Positions 11,740-22,243 of a stretch of DNA of 64,000 nucleotides are shown here, piece by piece (position 1 is the first letter of the stretch; each line of letters starts with the position of its first letter). A program made the position numbers and the translations under genes. A model generated the notes under the pieces. That model saw only the letters and a list, made by a program, of their open reading frames with translations, ran no database searches and had not been told where the DNA came from. This DNA is from Kitagawia praeruptora (lineage: Eukaryota; Streptophyta; Magnoliopsida; Apiales; Apiaceae), in assembly GCA_037693485.1 (NCBI GenBank), contig CM075352.1, positions 71,116,001-71,180,000 on the forward strand, given 5' to 3'.

Positions 11740-12112
11740 ATCACAAAAGTTTCTAAAAACTCTCTCAAAAGTTCCTAATTTCCTTAAGAAATTTTCTCTG
11801 AGTTTGATCCTCTTTCTTTGAAGATTCAAAGGCATCCTCCAAGCTTTCCGGCAATTTTCCTTCCAATCTTTGAAGATTTGAAGATTGCTCAAGGATTTCT
11901 GGGAATTTTTCCAGAAATTTTCCAGTTGTTGTTGAAGATTTGAAGAACACTCAAGGTACTTTCCAGAATTTCTAGTTTTTTAGTTTGAAGATTGCCTTTT
12001 TTCTGGGTTTTTCCTTCAATTCCTTTGAAGATTTGAAGATTGTTCTAAAAACTTCTTCGTTTTTTGCAGATTTTCTTTGATCATCATAATTTTTCTTTGA
12101 AGATTTGAAGAA
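11740..12112 (+). other. 5' leader of the antisense gene, with repeated GAAGATTTGAAG words
   Basis: Non-coding leader in which TTTGAAGATTTGAAG-like words recur at least six times, separated by short T-rich and CAAG segments. The repeats end directly at the ATG (GATTTGAAGAAATGG). Confidence 0.55.
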
Positions 12113-13893
12113 ATGGCTGAAGATCGTGCTACTCAACGTTTCCAGAAACTGCAAGTGGCCTCAAAAAGAGGTATCACCATTCGTTCTTCCTTCATGAGTT
12201 TACAGGATATGATTTTAAATCGTAAAGAAGATTTTCCATCCCTGTCACACCTTGATTCCTATAATCATAGCAACATTTTCCATGACATAGAAAAAATCAC
12301 TGACTATAATAGGATGTATAAAATAGAATATCCCTATAGGCTTATCCCAGCTGAACCTGGGGATCGATCTTGCCATTGGCGCCCCAATGCACTTTGTATT
12401 TACAGGGGTGCCATTGTTGCAGGGGTTCGATTCCCTTTTCATGAGTTTATCCCTAGGCTTTTAGCAGATGTAGGAGTTAACCCTTGTCAACTTCCTCCCA
12501 ATTCTTGGAGGGTGATCAACTGTTTTCTGGTCCTTTGCCTTAAAAACAAATTCCCTCCTTCTGTAGCTCTTTTTAGGAAAATATTTCAATTTAAAAATTC
12601 TGCTGAATCTACCCCGGGTTGGGTTTACATTAGTCACCGTTCTTCTACTCCTCCAATCTTTCACCCCCAATCTATTCCTGACTCCAACCCAAAGTGGAAG
12701 AAGGAGTTCATGTACTTGATATGGGAAGGTGGAGATTGGGGCAATGTTTTTCGTAGTACCTTTGGTAAGGTAGTAGATGGAAGTGCCAGTGACATTGAGC
12801 TGAATGAGGAAGAGACCCTTGCCTACCAGGAGCTCATCAAAGATAATTATTCTACTATGGCTTGGGATCTCCTGAATGAGTTCCAACTTAAGACTTTGGG
12901 ACTTTCCCGAGTGGGCAATAAGGGTAATTTCCTTTCTTTTTGCATTCCTTTATTTGAATATGATTATCTCATACCCATTATTTGTTTTTTGTTTTGTAAT
13001 TGCAGCTGCAGCTTTTATCAACAAGACCAATGAGCCAGAAGATGGGGACACTGCTAGGCTGAAAAGGGCTCGTTCAGGGAAAGATCCTCGAGCCCCAACA
13101 GCCTCGGATGCCTACTTGAGGCCCCATGTGGCTGATGTTGAGGAGGTGGATGGCTCCTCCAAGAGTGCTTGGCGCCCCAACTGGGGTATTAGGAAGAAAG
13201 ACTCCATTGTTGGAGACTGCAGGCATGCTATGGATTGGTCCTATCACTCCATCACCCCTGGTGACTTCAAGGACTATGTATCTGGCTCCACTCTTGAAGG
13301 AGCTGAGAGTGCTGGAGCTCAGGCCTTTGCAGCTGTAAGCTTCTTACCATCCACTCTTTTATATACTTGTTTTGTCACTTGAACCGTGGTTTTAACTTTG
13401 TCTTTTGTAGGCTAATGCCAACTTCCAGGGGGTCGTGTTCCAGGCTAAGACTTGGCGTTCCAACTATGAGACTTACAAGGCCAAGTTTGATGACTCCCAG
13501 GATGAACTGGGCTCTGTCAAGGCCACTTTAGCGAGGAGGGAGAAAGAGCTTTTAGAGTCTCAGGCTGAAAATGTCTCTCTCAGGAAGGACAAGGACGACC
13601 TGATTGACGAATACCTTGCCTCCCAGGAGTATGTGGGCTTTATGGAGAAGCATGACGACTCTCTGTTCCCTTACCAGTTTACTCAGGGATGGGACGGAGC
13701 TCTTGCCGAGGTTACTAGGAGATTTCCTGGTACCCTCAATATTTCGGACTTTCCTAGCCCCCATGCTCCTATGGCCTTGACAGTGCAGGACACCCAGGAG
13801 GAGGACCAGGAGGATGATGAGAGGATCCTGGAGCCAGATTCCTCTGCTCATCTTGGCACAGCTGGAGAGGATGAGCATACTGGAGATGCTTAG
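12113..13893 (+). CDS. antisense spliced gene inside element A (plant gypsy-type transposon domain)
   Basis: Three exons, 12113-12923, 13006-13334 and 13411-13893, have GT-AG introns of 82 and 76 nt and compatible phases, giving 540 residues from MAEDRATQRF to a TAG stop at 13893. Exon 1 contains FPFHEFI (near residue 108), QLPPNSWR (near 126) and WEGGDWG. This pattern resembles the plant-specific 'putative gypsy type transposon' family (Transposase_28), whose biochemical role is unknown. Exon 2 is charged, with RLKRARSGK as a possible nuclear signal. Exon 3 starts with a coiled coil (about 390-460) and ends acidic. The gene runs against gag-pol and the two converge, with stops 381 nt apart. 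It has its own TATA box at 11708. Antisense extra frames are known in Tat elements; the exon model here is inferred from splice sites and needs transcript support. Confidence 0.75.
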
Positions 13894-14274
13894 TAGTTGA
13901 TATCTTTATCCATCTATTTATGTACTCTGCCTTTGGGCATGACTTTGCACTCTTGTTAACTTATTTTGAGATAATCGTTTATGTATTCTGCCTTCGGGCA
14001 TAACTTTTAAATTCGTAATTCATTGTCCTTGATGCTTCTCAACTTATCCATATTCGCATGTGTAGTCTAACATTTTGTGCATGTATATCAATAAGTAAGG
14101 TTCATAACTTATGCGAAAATGTAGGATAGTCTTATTAATATGAAGAAATGGGCACAGCCCTTACATAGATACTCTATTTCCAATACCTCAAGTTTGAAAA
14201 ACTTGGAATGGTTTCATCGACCTTATTTCTACTTCTATTACATAGGCAAAAAGCTGGGTCCTTTTCAGGAGAGC

Positions 14275-17200
14275 TTAAACATAGTAAACCTTGAGGTTCA
14301 ATGCATGCCAAGTCCGGGGCACCTCAACCCCGTCCAAGGTTTCCAGTTTGTAGGATCCTCGTCCTAGTGTCTTCTTGACTCGATACGGCCCTTCCCAGTT
14401 TGGGGCTAGCTTTCCCTTCTGACCAACTCCAGAAGCCTCGATCTTCCTAAGAACCAAGTCACCTTGCTGAAAGAACCTCTCCTTAACCCTGTGGTTGTAG
14501 TAGAAAGATGCTTTCTTTTGATGCTCTGCATTCCTGGCATTTGCCTCGTCCCTGACTTCATCAATCAAGTCTAGGGCGAGCCTCATGCCTTCTTCATTAG
14601 TCTCTGGTTCAAATGCCTCAATTCTAGGTGATGCATGCATGACTTCTAGGGGTACAACTGCCTCAGCTCCATAAGCCAGCAGGAAAGGAGTTTCCCCAGT
14701 TGTTACCTTGCAAGTAGTACGATATGCCCAAAGTATAGGCAGTAATTCATCCACCCAAGTATTTCTCGATCGTTCGACCCTCTTCTTAAGCCCATCAAGA
14801 ATAATCCGATTAGCTACCTCAGCCTGTCCATTAGCTTGCGGGTGAGCTACTGAAGTAAAACGAAGCTCGATAGCATTTTCCTCGCAGTACTTCCTGAACT
14901 CTTCATTGTTGAATTGTATCCCATTATCTGTCACAAGGATTCGGGGAATTCCATACCGGCAGATTATGTTCTCCCAAAAGAATTGGGAAACTTGCTTGGT
15001 GGTTATCTTTGCTAGAGGCTTAGCCTCAATCCACTTAGTGAAGTAATCAATGGCGACAATCAGAAATTTCCTTTGTGCTGAAGCCATGGGGAAAGGACCA
15101 AGAATGTCCATTCCCCACATTGCAAACGGAATGGGAGAGCTGATTGAGGTTAACCTCTCAGGCGGCTGCCTTACAACAGGGGCGTGTTTCTGACATCTGG
15201 CACACTTCTTGACATAATCTTGGGCATCTGCTAACATCTCCGGCCAATAGAATCCCAGGCGGGTAATCTTGTGAGCTAAGGCTCTGCCCCCCAAGTGCTG
15301 CCCACAGATCCCTTCATGAACTTCTTCCAATGCTTCTCTTGCCTCTTGGGGCCTTAGGCACTTCAAATACGGGATGACAAACGATCTCTTGTATAAGATG
15401 CCTTCAATCAAGGCATATCTCAATGCTCTCACTGACAATTTTCGTGCCTCCAAGGCATCACTGGGGAGCCATCCGGTTTCTAGATGAGCTTTAATAGGAT
15501 CTATCCAACAGCTTCCAACATCGATAGGTGCTACCAACTTAGAATTGATGGTCGGGGCCTTCAGGACCTGGAAGTAAACACTACCTGCATAATTCTCTAT
15601 TTCAGAAGAAGCGAACTTATAGAGGGCATCGGCCTTACCGTTCTCTTCCCTAGGAATGTGCTCCAGGTAGCACTCCTCAAACTGAGTCATAACAGCTTTC
15701 ACGACTCTGAGGTATTTGGCCATAGTTTCATCCTTGGCCTCAAACTCACCATTCACTTGCGAGACTACCAGTCTTGAATCTCCACACACTTTGAGGTTCT
15801 TGACCATCATGACTCTGGCCAATCCCAATCCAGCTATTAATGCTTCATATTCAGCTTCATTGTTGGTTGTAGGAAAGTCCAACTTCAAAGCATATTCAAC
15901 TGTGAACCCGTCGGGGCTTTGCAAAACCAAACCTGTACCACTAGATTTTGTTTTTGATGCTCCATCAAAATAGAGCACCCAATACTCTTTCTGATCAGGT
16001 ACAAGTTCTTCATCCTTACTCTCAACTCCAGGGGTGGTTACTATCTCCTGCCCCCCGACTTCTTGGTTGCCAATGGTACATTCAACCACGAAGTCAGCTA
16101 ATGCCTGAGCCTTGATGACTGTCCGAGGCTTATATGCAATGTCAAATTCTCCGAGTTCGATTGCCCACTTAATTAGTCTTCCACTGACCTTCGGGCTATG
16201 CAAGATACTTCTCAATTGCTGGTCCGTCAGGACTTCAATCTTGTGTGACTGAAAGTAAGGTCTTAGTTTCCTTGAAGCCGTTACCAATGCTAAAGCAAAC
16301 TTCTCAATGGTGGAATAGTTCAACTCAGCTCCATGCAACACCTTACTCACGTAGTAGATAGGTTTCTGACCCTTGTTCTCTTCCCGTATGAGGACGGCAC
16401 TTAATGCTTGCTCAGATACCGCCAGGTATAGGTAGAGAGTCTCTCCAATGCTAGGCTTGGCCAACAGCGGGGCTTCAGCCATGTATTTCTTCAATTGTTC
16501 AAAGGCCTCTTGGCTTTCAGGTGTCCATTCAAAATTCTTTACTTTCTTTAATGTTTGAAAGAAAGGTAAACACTTATCACCAGATTTGGAGATGAACCTC
16601 CCTAAGGCTGCTACTCGGCCTGTCAACTTCTGCACATCTCTTATCGAACGTGGTGGTTCCATGTCTAAAATTGCCTTGATCTTGTCAGGATTGGCCTCAA
16701 TGCCTCTCTTTGAAACCATCAGCCCTAAAAATTTTCCAGATCCAACGCCAAAGGCACACTTAGCGGGATTCAACATCATCTTATGGTGCCTCAGCACTTC
16801 AAATGCCTCTTCGAGGTGCTTAATATGATCAGCCTTGAATAGGCTCTTGACTAACATGTCATCAACATACACCTCCATGGTTTTTCCAATCAGATGGGCA
16901 AATATCTTGTTCACCAAGCGTTGGTAAGTAGCTCCTGCATTCTTTAGACCAAATGCCATAACAAGATAACAGAAGACACCAAAGTCAGTTATAAAAGATA
17001 CCTTAGGGATGTCATCTTTGTGCATCTTAATCTGATTATAGCCGCTGAATCCATCCATGAAGCTTAACATCTCATGTCCAGCTGTGGCATCTATCAGCAT
17101 GTCAATCCTTGGAAGGGGGAAACAATCTTTTGGACATGCATCATTCAGGTCAGTGAAGTCTATGCACATCCTCCACTTCCCATTCGCCTTTTTGACCATC

Positions 17201-19989
17201 ACAGGGTTTGCTAACCATTCGGGAAACTGAATCTCTTCAATGAAACCAGCTTCCAAAAGCTTATCCACTTCTTGCTTAATGGCCTCTTGCCTCTCCGGAG
17301 CATAGTTTCTCTTCTTCTGCTTTATTGTCTTCCTCTTGGGGTCAACATTCAACTTATGAGTTATGAGTTGGGGGTCAATCCCTGGCATATCAGCTGCTGT
17401 CCAAGCGAACACGTCGCTATTCTTTTGTAAGAATTCTATCAACTTGCCCTTCAAGGGTTCTTTCAGAGATGCTCCAACATAAGTAACTTTTTCAGGATCA
17501 TTCGGCTCTAGGGGTATGGGAATCAAATCCTCTGCTGGCTTCCCTCTATGCTCTTCATCGTCACGGACATCCATGTCTTCAATTGGAAGGACCTGCCCCC
17601 CGACTCCATCGGCCCTCAAAGCGGCTACATAGCAACTTCTTGCCATCTTCTGATCACCCTTTTGTTCTCCGACACCATTCCGTGTCTGAAACTTAATCTT
17701 CATATGATAAGAAGAGGCCACAGCCTTAAACGCATGTAATCCAGTCCTTCCAAGGATTGCGTTGTATGTTGAAGCTGCCTTAATCACCAAGAAATTCAGC
17801 ATCTGAGTCGCCCCCTTAGGCTCCTGTCCAATAGTCATGGGCAACTGAATAGTCCCTTCAACGTTGGACTCCACTCCATTAAATCCGTATATAGGCATGT
17901 TTGCAGGGGTCAATTGAGAGTCGTTGTATCCCATCTTTACAAACGCATCATGAAACAAAATATCCACAGAAGCTCCATTGTCTATCAAGACTCGTTTTAC
18001 TTCTGAATTTCCAATCACAGGAGTTATGACCAACGGGTCATCATGGGGGAACTTCACCCCTTCCAAGTCTGAATCATCGAAACCAATTACCATCTCGGTT
18101 TTAGCACGCTTCGGGGCCTCTCCCACAATGTGCATTACCTCCCTTGCGTATGCCTTTCGAGAGTCCCGAGTTGTACCGGCTGCTGTCAGGCCTCCCCAGA
18201 TCATGTTGATAACTGGCCCTCGGGGCTGCGTGCTACGATCACGATCATTATCCCTTCTGTCATTGTTTCTCCTGTTATAATCCCCTCTTTGGGTTCCTTG
18301 ATCTCCACCCTTTGTGAAATTGTTCAGCTTTCCTTTACGGATCAAGAATTCAATCTCGTCCTTCAACTGTCTGCAATCATCCGTGTCATGTCCTACATCT
18401 CGGTGGAACCTACAGTACTGATCCTTATTTCTCTTTGCGGGGTCTCCCCTGAGTGGCTTCGGCCATCGGAAGTCCTTATCCTTCTCAATTTCCAACAAGA
18501 TTTGGCTTCTAGGGGCGTTCAACCTTGCATAGTCAGAGAACCTTGGTCCTAAGTTCTTTTTTGGTGGCGAATCAGAGTCTTTGCTAGTTCGGGGATACTT
18601 GTCCCTAGCGTCGTACTCCTGCCCTTGCTTACGCTTTTTTGTATCATTGTTCCCCTGGCCATTGCCTAATGTGACTTCCTTCTTCGTGCTATCCTCGGCC
18701 TTGATGTATTTAGAAGCCCTTCGTTGGAGATCAGCCATATTCTCCGGGGGATGCTTTGCCAACGATCTCTTAAAGTATAGATCGGTGGTACCATGCTCCA
18801 AGGCTACCATCGCAACTTTATTGTCCAGATCAGTGATGTTCAGAGTCTCCTTGGTGAACCTCTTAAGATAGTCTCTCAGACTTTCGTTCTTCCCTTGTAC
18901 TATATACATAAGAGATGCAGAGCTTTTCTCATGCGTTCTTCCGCTGATAAATTGACTAATGAAGGCAGCACTCAACTCCTTAAAGGAACCAATCGAGTTT
19001 TCAGGAAGCCGACTATACCATCTTTGAGCCATGCCTGACAAAGTTTGAGGGAAAGCCCTACACTTCAAAGCGTCGCTTGCAGGCTGCAACAGCAGTGCGT
19101 TTGAAAACGTTCTAACGTGGTTGGCAGGATCACCCATTCCATCATAAGCTTTGATTGTTGGCATCTTAAATTTCTTTGAAATACGAGCATTCATCACGTC
19201 CTCAGTGAACGGAGGTGTGGGATCATCAGGGTCCCCAAGTGGCATCAGATCCTTGGGGTTGCTCTTAGGAGTTTCCACCCTTGTAGTTTTTTCAGGCGGG
19301 ATAGTAGTCCTTCTTTGCCTCCTTAGAGGCCTCTCCAGATCTATGAAGGGAATCGGTCCTGACGTGGGAGGTGGCAAAGTCTGTTTTGATCTGGCTTGCT
19401 CCCTGGCCATATCCTCCTTTAACTTTAAGATCTCGGCTTCATAAGCCTTAATCCTCTCAGCAACTGTTGAAGTGAGTCCATCATGGATAGTTCGAGTTCT
19501 CCCCATAGGCTCTTTACTTGCACGTCGCCTCCTCGGAGCTTCATCACGCTCGTAATCATCGCCAGAAGATGATTCATCTGTATAAGGACCAGAAAAATCG
19601 CGATAATCTCGATCTCGAATATATAGGGCATGACCACTCGGTCCAGCTCCGTAATTGGACGTCCCATACATTGGATTGGTGCTTATGGGGAGATCCGTGG
19701 TGTGGATCTGAACCCCTCGTGTAGGGTTGTTGGGATCTACAATCAAGGAAGAAATCCCCGGGTTAGTCCCTGGAATTGTGTGGACGATCGGAGGTAGCGT
19801 ACTCTCAACATGGGTAGTCGTCCCTAGGGGTTGAGAAACTTGATATGGAACGATAGTCCCGGTTGTTGGAGGTACTTGCTCAGATGTCGGTAGCACTTGT
19901 TCAGTAAGGGGCGGAGCAGAGCTAAGAGGTAGAGCCTCGGTAGTGATTGGCTCCGTAGTGCTTGGTGCAGTTCTTCGTGTTTGAACCAT
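14275..19989 (-). CDS. gag-pol polyprotein of element A, intact
   Basis: 1904 codons in one frame starting MVQTRRTAPS. Residues about 275-400 form the gag capsid domain. A CX2HX4HX4C knuckle (C526, H529, H534, C539) follows. The aspartic protease has DNGAS with catalytic Asp670. Reverse transcriptase (about 890-1110) carries YVDD at 1041-1044. The first RNase H (about 1180-1300) has LAVSEQALSAVL where the catalytic Asp should be, so it is degenerate. A second RNase H (about 1335-1460) keeps Asp1342, Glu1378, Asp1404 and Asp1454. Integrase has an HHCC finger (about 1557-1600) and Asp1628, Asp1688, Glu1724 with 35 residues between the last two. No chromodomain is present. The product would make capsids, copy the RNA into DNA and insert it. 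The fused single frame means protease must process it. The start is the first ATG after the primer site. Confidence 0.95.
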   Translation of the reverse strand: MVQTRRTAPSTTEPITTEALPLSSAPPLTEQVLPTSEQVPPTTGTIVPYQVSQPLGTTTHVESTLPPIVHTIPGTNPGISSLIVDPNNPTRGVQIHTTDLPISTNPMYGTSNYGAGPSGHALYIRDRDYRDFSGPYTDESSSGDDYERDEAPRRRRASKEPMGRTRTIHDGLTSTVAERIKAYEAEILKLKEDMAREQARSKQTLPPPTSGPIPFIDLERPLRRQRRTTIPPEKTTRVETPKSNPKDLMPLGDPDDPTPPFTEDVMNARISKKFKMPTIKAYDGMGDPANHVRTFSNALLLQPASDALKCRAFPQTLSGMAQRWYSRLPENSIGSFKELSAAFISQFISGRTHEKSSASLMYIVQGKNESLRDYLKRFTKETLNITDLDNKVAMVALEHGTTDLYFKRSLAKHPPENMADLQRRASKYIKAEDSTKKEVTLGNGQGNNDTKKRKQGQEYDARDKYPRTSKDSDSPPKKNLGPRFSDYARLNAPRSQILLEIEKDKDFRWPKPLRGDPAKRNKDQYCRFHRDVGHDTDDCRQLKDEIEFLIRKGKLNNFTKGGDQGTQRGDYNRRNNDRRDNDRDRSTQPRGPVINMIWGGLTAAGTTRDSRKAYAREVMHIVGEAPKRAKTEMVIGFDDSDLEGVKFPHDDPLVITPVIGNSEVKRVLIDNGASVDILFHDAFVKMGYNDSQLTPANMPIYGFNGVESNVEGTIQLPMTIGQEPKGATQMLNFLVIKAASTYNAILGRTGLHAFKAVASSYHMKIKFQTRNGVGEQKGDQKMARSCYVAALRADGVGGQVLPIEDMDVRDDEEHRGKPAEDLIPIPLEPNDPEKVTYVGASLKEPLKGKLIEFLQKNSDVFAWTAADMPGIDPQLITHKLNVDPKRKTIKQKKRNYAPERQEAIKQEVDKLLEAGFIEEIQFPEWLANPVMVKKANGKWRMCIDFTDLNDACPKDCFPLPRIDMLIDATAGHEMLSFMDGFSGYNQIKMHKDDIPKVSFITDFGVFCYLVMAFGLKNAGATYQRLVNKIFAHLIGKTMEVYVDDMLVKSLFKADHIKHLEEAFEVLRHHKMMLNPAKCAFGVGSGKFLGLMVSKRGIEANPDKIKAILDMEPPRSIRDVQKLTGRVAALGRFISKSGDKCLPFFQTLKKVKNFEWTPESQEAFEQLKKYMAEAPLLAKPSIGETLYLYLAVSEQALSAVLIREENKGQKPIYYVSKVLHGAELNYSTIEKFALALVTASRKLRPYFQSHKIEVLTDQQLRSILHSPKVSGRLIKWAIELGEFDIAYKPRTVIKAQALADFVVECTIGNQEVGGQEIVTTPGVESKDEELVPDQKEYWVLYFDGASKTKSSGTGLVLQSPDGFTVEYALKLDFPTTNNEAEYEALIAGLGLARVMMVKNLKVCGDSRLVVSQVNGEFEAKDETMAKYLRVVKAVMTQFEECYLEHIPREENGKADALYKFASSEIENYAGSVYFQVLKAPTINSKLVAPIDVGSCWIDPIKAHLETGWLPSDALEARKLSVRALRYALIEGILYKRSFVIPYLKCLRPQEAREALEEVHEGICGQHLGGRALAHKITRLGFYWPEMLADAQDYVKKCARCQKHAPVVRQPPERLTSISSPIPFAMWGMDILGPFPMASAQRKFLIVAIDYFTKWIEAKPLAKITTKQVSQFFWENIICRYGIPRILVTDNGIQFNNEEFRKYCEENAIELRFTSVAHPQANGQAEVANRIILDGLKKRVERSRNTWVDELLPILWAYRTTCKVTTGETPFLLAYGAEAVVPLEVMHASPRIEAFEPETNEEGMRLALDLIDEVRDEANARNAEHQKKASFYYNHRVKERFFQQGDLVLRKIEASGVGQKGKLAPNWEGPYRVKKTLGRGSYKLETLDGVEVPRTWHALNLKVYYV

Positions 19990-20002
19990 GGTTGATGTCT
20001 TC

Positions 20003-20020
20003 TTCCCACAGACGGCGCCA
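20003..20020 (-). other. primer-binding site of element A
   Basis: Minus-strand TGGCGCCGTCTGTGGGAA starts two bases inside the LTR end. TGGCGCCG complements the CGGCGCCA end seen in plant tRNA-Asp, but the rest diverges, so the primer tRNA is not certain. The gag ATG follows only about 33 nt after the LTR. Confidence 0.7.
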
Positions 20021-20022
20021 AA

Positions 20023-20541
20023 TGTTGTGGAATAAAAACTAGGTTTAAATTATTGCAGCTAGGGTTTGTGTGTTTAAGGTTAGGGTTCGTGAGCTTCGTG
20101 CTTTAATGGCTGCTTCTGCGTTCGAGACTTAAACGGTCCTCACAGAATGCCTACGTATCTCTGTAATTAGAGAATCAAGCCAATAAAACGTAGTTCTGAG
20201 TTGAGGGGTCTGACCCTTTATATAGGCTGAGAAGCCCTAAAATCGTAGTAGGGTTAGGTGACTTGGTGGGCAAGTCACAGACTAGAAGAAGGTTCTAGAC
20301 TCCTTCCTTGTAGGAGTCAGTTTCCTTGTATGACTGTGTGGCTTGGAGGCTACTCTTTGTAAAGATAATGTTCTTATCTGACTTGTATCTCCCAGTTGTT
20401 AATTATCCCTAAATATTAATTACGAAATTAATATTATAATTGGAGTTTGGGCCCATCTGGTGGGCCCCATATTTGGACCATTCTAGGTCTAATTAATGTC
20501 ACATTAAATGTGTCTTTAGGGCTTACTTTTAGCCCATATCA
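20023..20541 (-). repeat. 5' LTR of element A
   Basis: 519-bp copy that acts as promoter for the minus-strand gag-pol transcript. TATATAAAGGG on the minus strand at about 20217-20224 is a strong TATA box. Confidence 0.97.
20217..20224 (-). promoter_or_regulatory. TATA box in the 5' LTR of element A
   Basis: Minus-strand TATATAAA followed by GGG, about 200 nt upstream of the LTR end that joins the primer site. Confidence 0.65.
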
Positions 20542-20803
20542 AAAATAATGATAGATTAAATTTAATTGAATTTTTAAAATATTGTATTTTAAAGATTAGT
20601 TATATTGATCAAATTTACAGGTACAAGTAATTCTGCAAATGCTATGCAAGTGACGAATGTACAAGTTCTGCAAGTAGTATATTCGTGTATCAGATAAAAA
20701 AAATATATAATTAAAATGGACTTATCTTTCGGTTAAACTACTTAAACGTTTCCCAAACAGGCACAATATATTTATATTGTTATTTTTCTCGTTGAAGATG
20801 CTC

Positions 20804-21700
20804 CGAATAGATTTAACTAGAGGTAAACTAAATTTGTTGTTGCAAATTATTGATACAAAAGTAAGCTTTTTAACAAAACAATTTGAAGCTGAAATGGACA
20901 CATAACTGGGTTGAAAGATGGAGAACAGTTTTTGTTTAATAGTAGTGTTTTAAAAATTGAATATTAATATTAATTGTTGATTAATCGTTGTTCGATATCT
21001 ATTTGAGTGGATTTTAGTAAAATTGGGATACATGCCATTTTTTGTAAAAAGCGGTCATTAAACAGATGATTCGGTTAATAAACGGTAAAATCGGTCAAAA
21101 ACGGTCAAATTCGGTCAATAATTTCAAAAAATATATTAAATTTAAATTTTATGAAATATTTATTTAAATCTTAGATTATATATATTAGAAATTATTTTAT
21201 ATAAAAAAATAATATTAAATTGATTCCGTTTAATGATCCAATTAATTGCTTTGATTAATTATTAATTATCCAATTAATTTTTATTTCATGCTTTCACCAA
21301 TTTATTCCGAATCCTGCTTTTTATAACCGTGTTTAATAGTAAGAGTTTTTGAACCACGACAGTGACGAGTGAATGGCAGTCTCACGTAGAGCAAAGCGAT
21401 CAAACTGACTTCCTAGGACACCGATCGGGAAAGGGGCATTAAATTATTTTTTTAAAATGATATGGGTAATATTAATGGATTTATATATTTCTAGTAACTA
21501 AAATAAAATGCATTTTTTGGTTTTCATCTTATATTTAAGTCATACCTAGAATATTGTGATTTAAATATGGATAATGTGTATTTTTTTTTTTGTTGCATTT
21601 TTGGAGAAAAAAACACTATATTAAAAGTGCACGTAGAACACCAAAATTTCTAGTCCCGTGATAAGTTATGTGACCCGTAAATTCTAATGGAATCCGGTTC
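20804..21700. other. AT-rich intergenic region with CGGTCAAA words
   Basis: No gene seen. Around 21040-21125 the words CGGTTAATAAACGG, CGGTCAAAAACGG and CGGTCAAATTCGG recur, probably a remnant of a small repeat family. Confidence 0.5.
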
Positions 21701-21707
21701 CTGACAT

Positions 21708-22192
21708 CTGTGTTTTGAAAACCGGACCGGATCGGCCGGTTCGATCGGTCAGACGGCTAACCGGTGGCAGGTCCGGTTCGGTTCACCCATAAATTTTCCG
21801 GTTTTCTTGTTCCGAACAGGTCAGAATCGGCCTAAAACCGGAAAAAACCGGACCGGTTTTTTTCAGTTTAGTTTTTTTTTTTTTTTTTGTGAAAGATTGT
21901 TCAGTTTAGTTTATTTAAGTATGTTGGGCTTTAAATTTAAGATTTTACTACTGAATAATAGACCCATAGTATTCTTAGGCCATGTTCCATCATCCATGCT
22001 AACAAATTCATGTCCATAACTCCTCATTTTTCTCCTTGTAATATATATAATTATATATATATATATATAATTATATACTACATAATTATGACGTCACACC
22101 GATTGAACCACTGGTCGAGCCGGTTGAACCAATCGAATCAGTAATCAGTAAGGTTTCCGGTTCAATGTCCGATCCGGTTACGAGAACAAAGT
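21708..22192. mobile_element. 485-bp MITE with ACCGG-rich inverted ends
   Basis: Flanked by the 7-bp direct repeat CTGACAT (21701-21707 and 22193-22199). Left end CTGTGTTTTGAAAACCGG and right end (reverse complement ACTTTGTTCTCGTAACCGG) are imperfect inverted repeats rich in CCGGTTC words. No coding capacity. Size and duplication length suggest a hAT-type non-autonomous element. Confidence 0.6.
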
Positions 22193-22243
22193 CTGACATA
22201 CGTTTGTCAGACATGATTTAACCAACAAATAATTTAAACACGA

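Larger units (their letters stand above)
9951..20541 (-). mobile_element. element A: complete Tat-lineage Ty3/gypsy retrotransposon
   Basis: This 10,591-bp element has two 519-bp LTRs, a 5-bp target duplication AAAAT (9946-9950 and 20542-20546), a primer site beside the right LTR and a G-rich purine tract beside the left one, which fixes transcription on the minus strand. It encodes one uninterrupted gag-pol frame and, between pol and the 3' LTR, a spliced gene on the opposite strand. A degenerate first RNase H followed by a second intact one, and an antisense gene after pol, are known traits of the Tat/Ogre/Retand group. By eye no LTR-LTR mismatch was found, so the insertion is recent and the copy may be competent. 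Confidence 0.95.
9898..20803. mobile_element. small GAGCAT-type MITE split by element A
   Basis: The left fragment 9898-9950 begins GAGCATTTTCTATGGGA. The right fragment 20542-20803 ends with the inverted counterpart (reverse complement GAGCATCTTCAACGAGA). Removing element A and one AAAAT duplication leaves a MITE of about 310 bp with inverted ends. The insertion therefore hit an existing transposon. Confidence 0.5.

Noticed and set aside
12245..12886. Minus-strand frames opposite the antisense gene of element A
   Set aside because: The plus-strand frame has splice sites, a TATA box and a recognisable family; the opposite frames have none.
15484..19444. Several plus-strand frames of 60-140 codons inside 14275-19989
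   Set aside because: They lie opposite the intact gag-pol frame of element A and show no domain.
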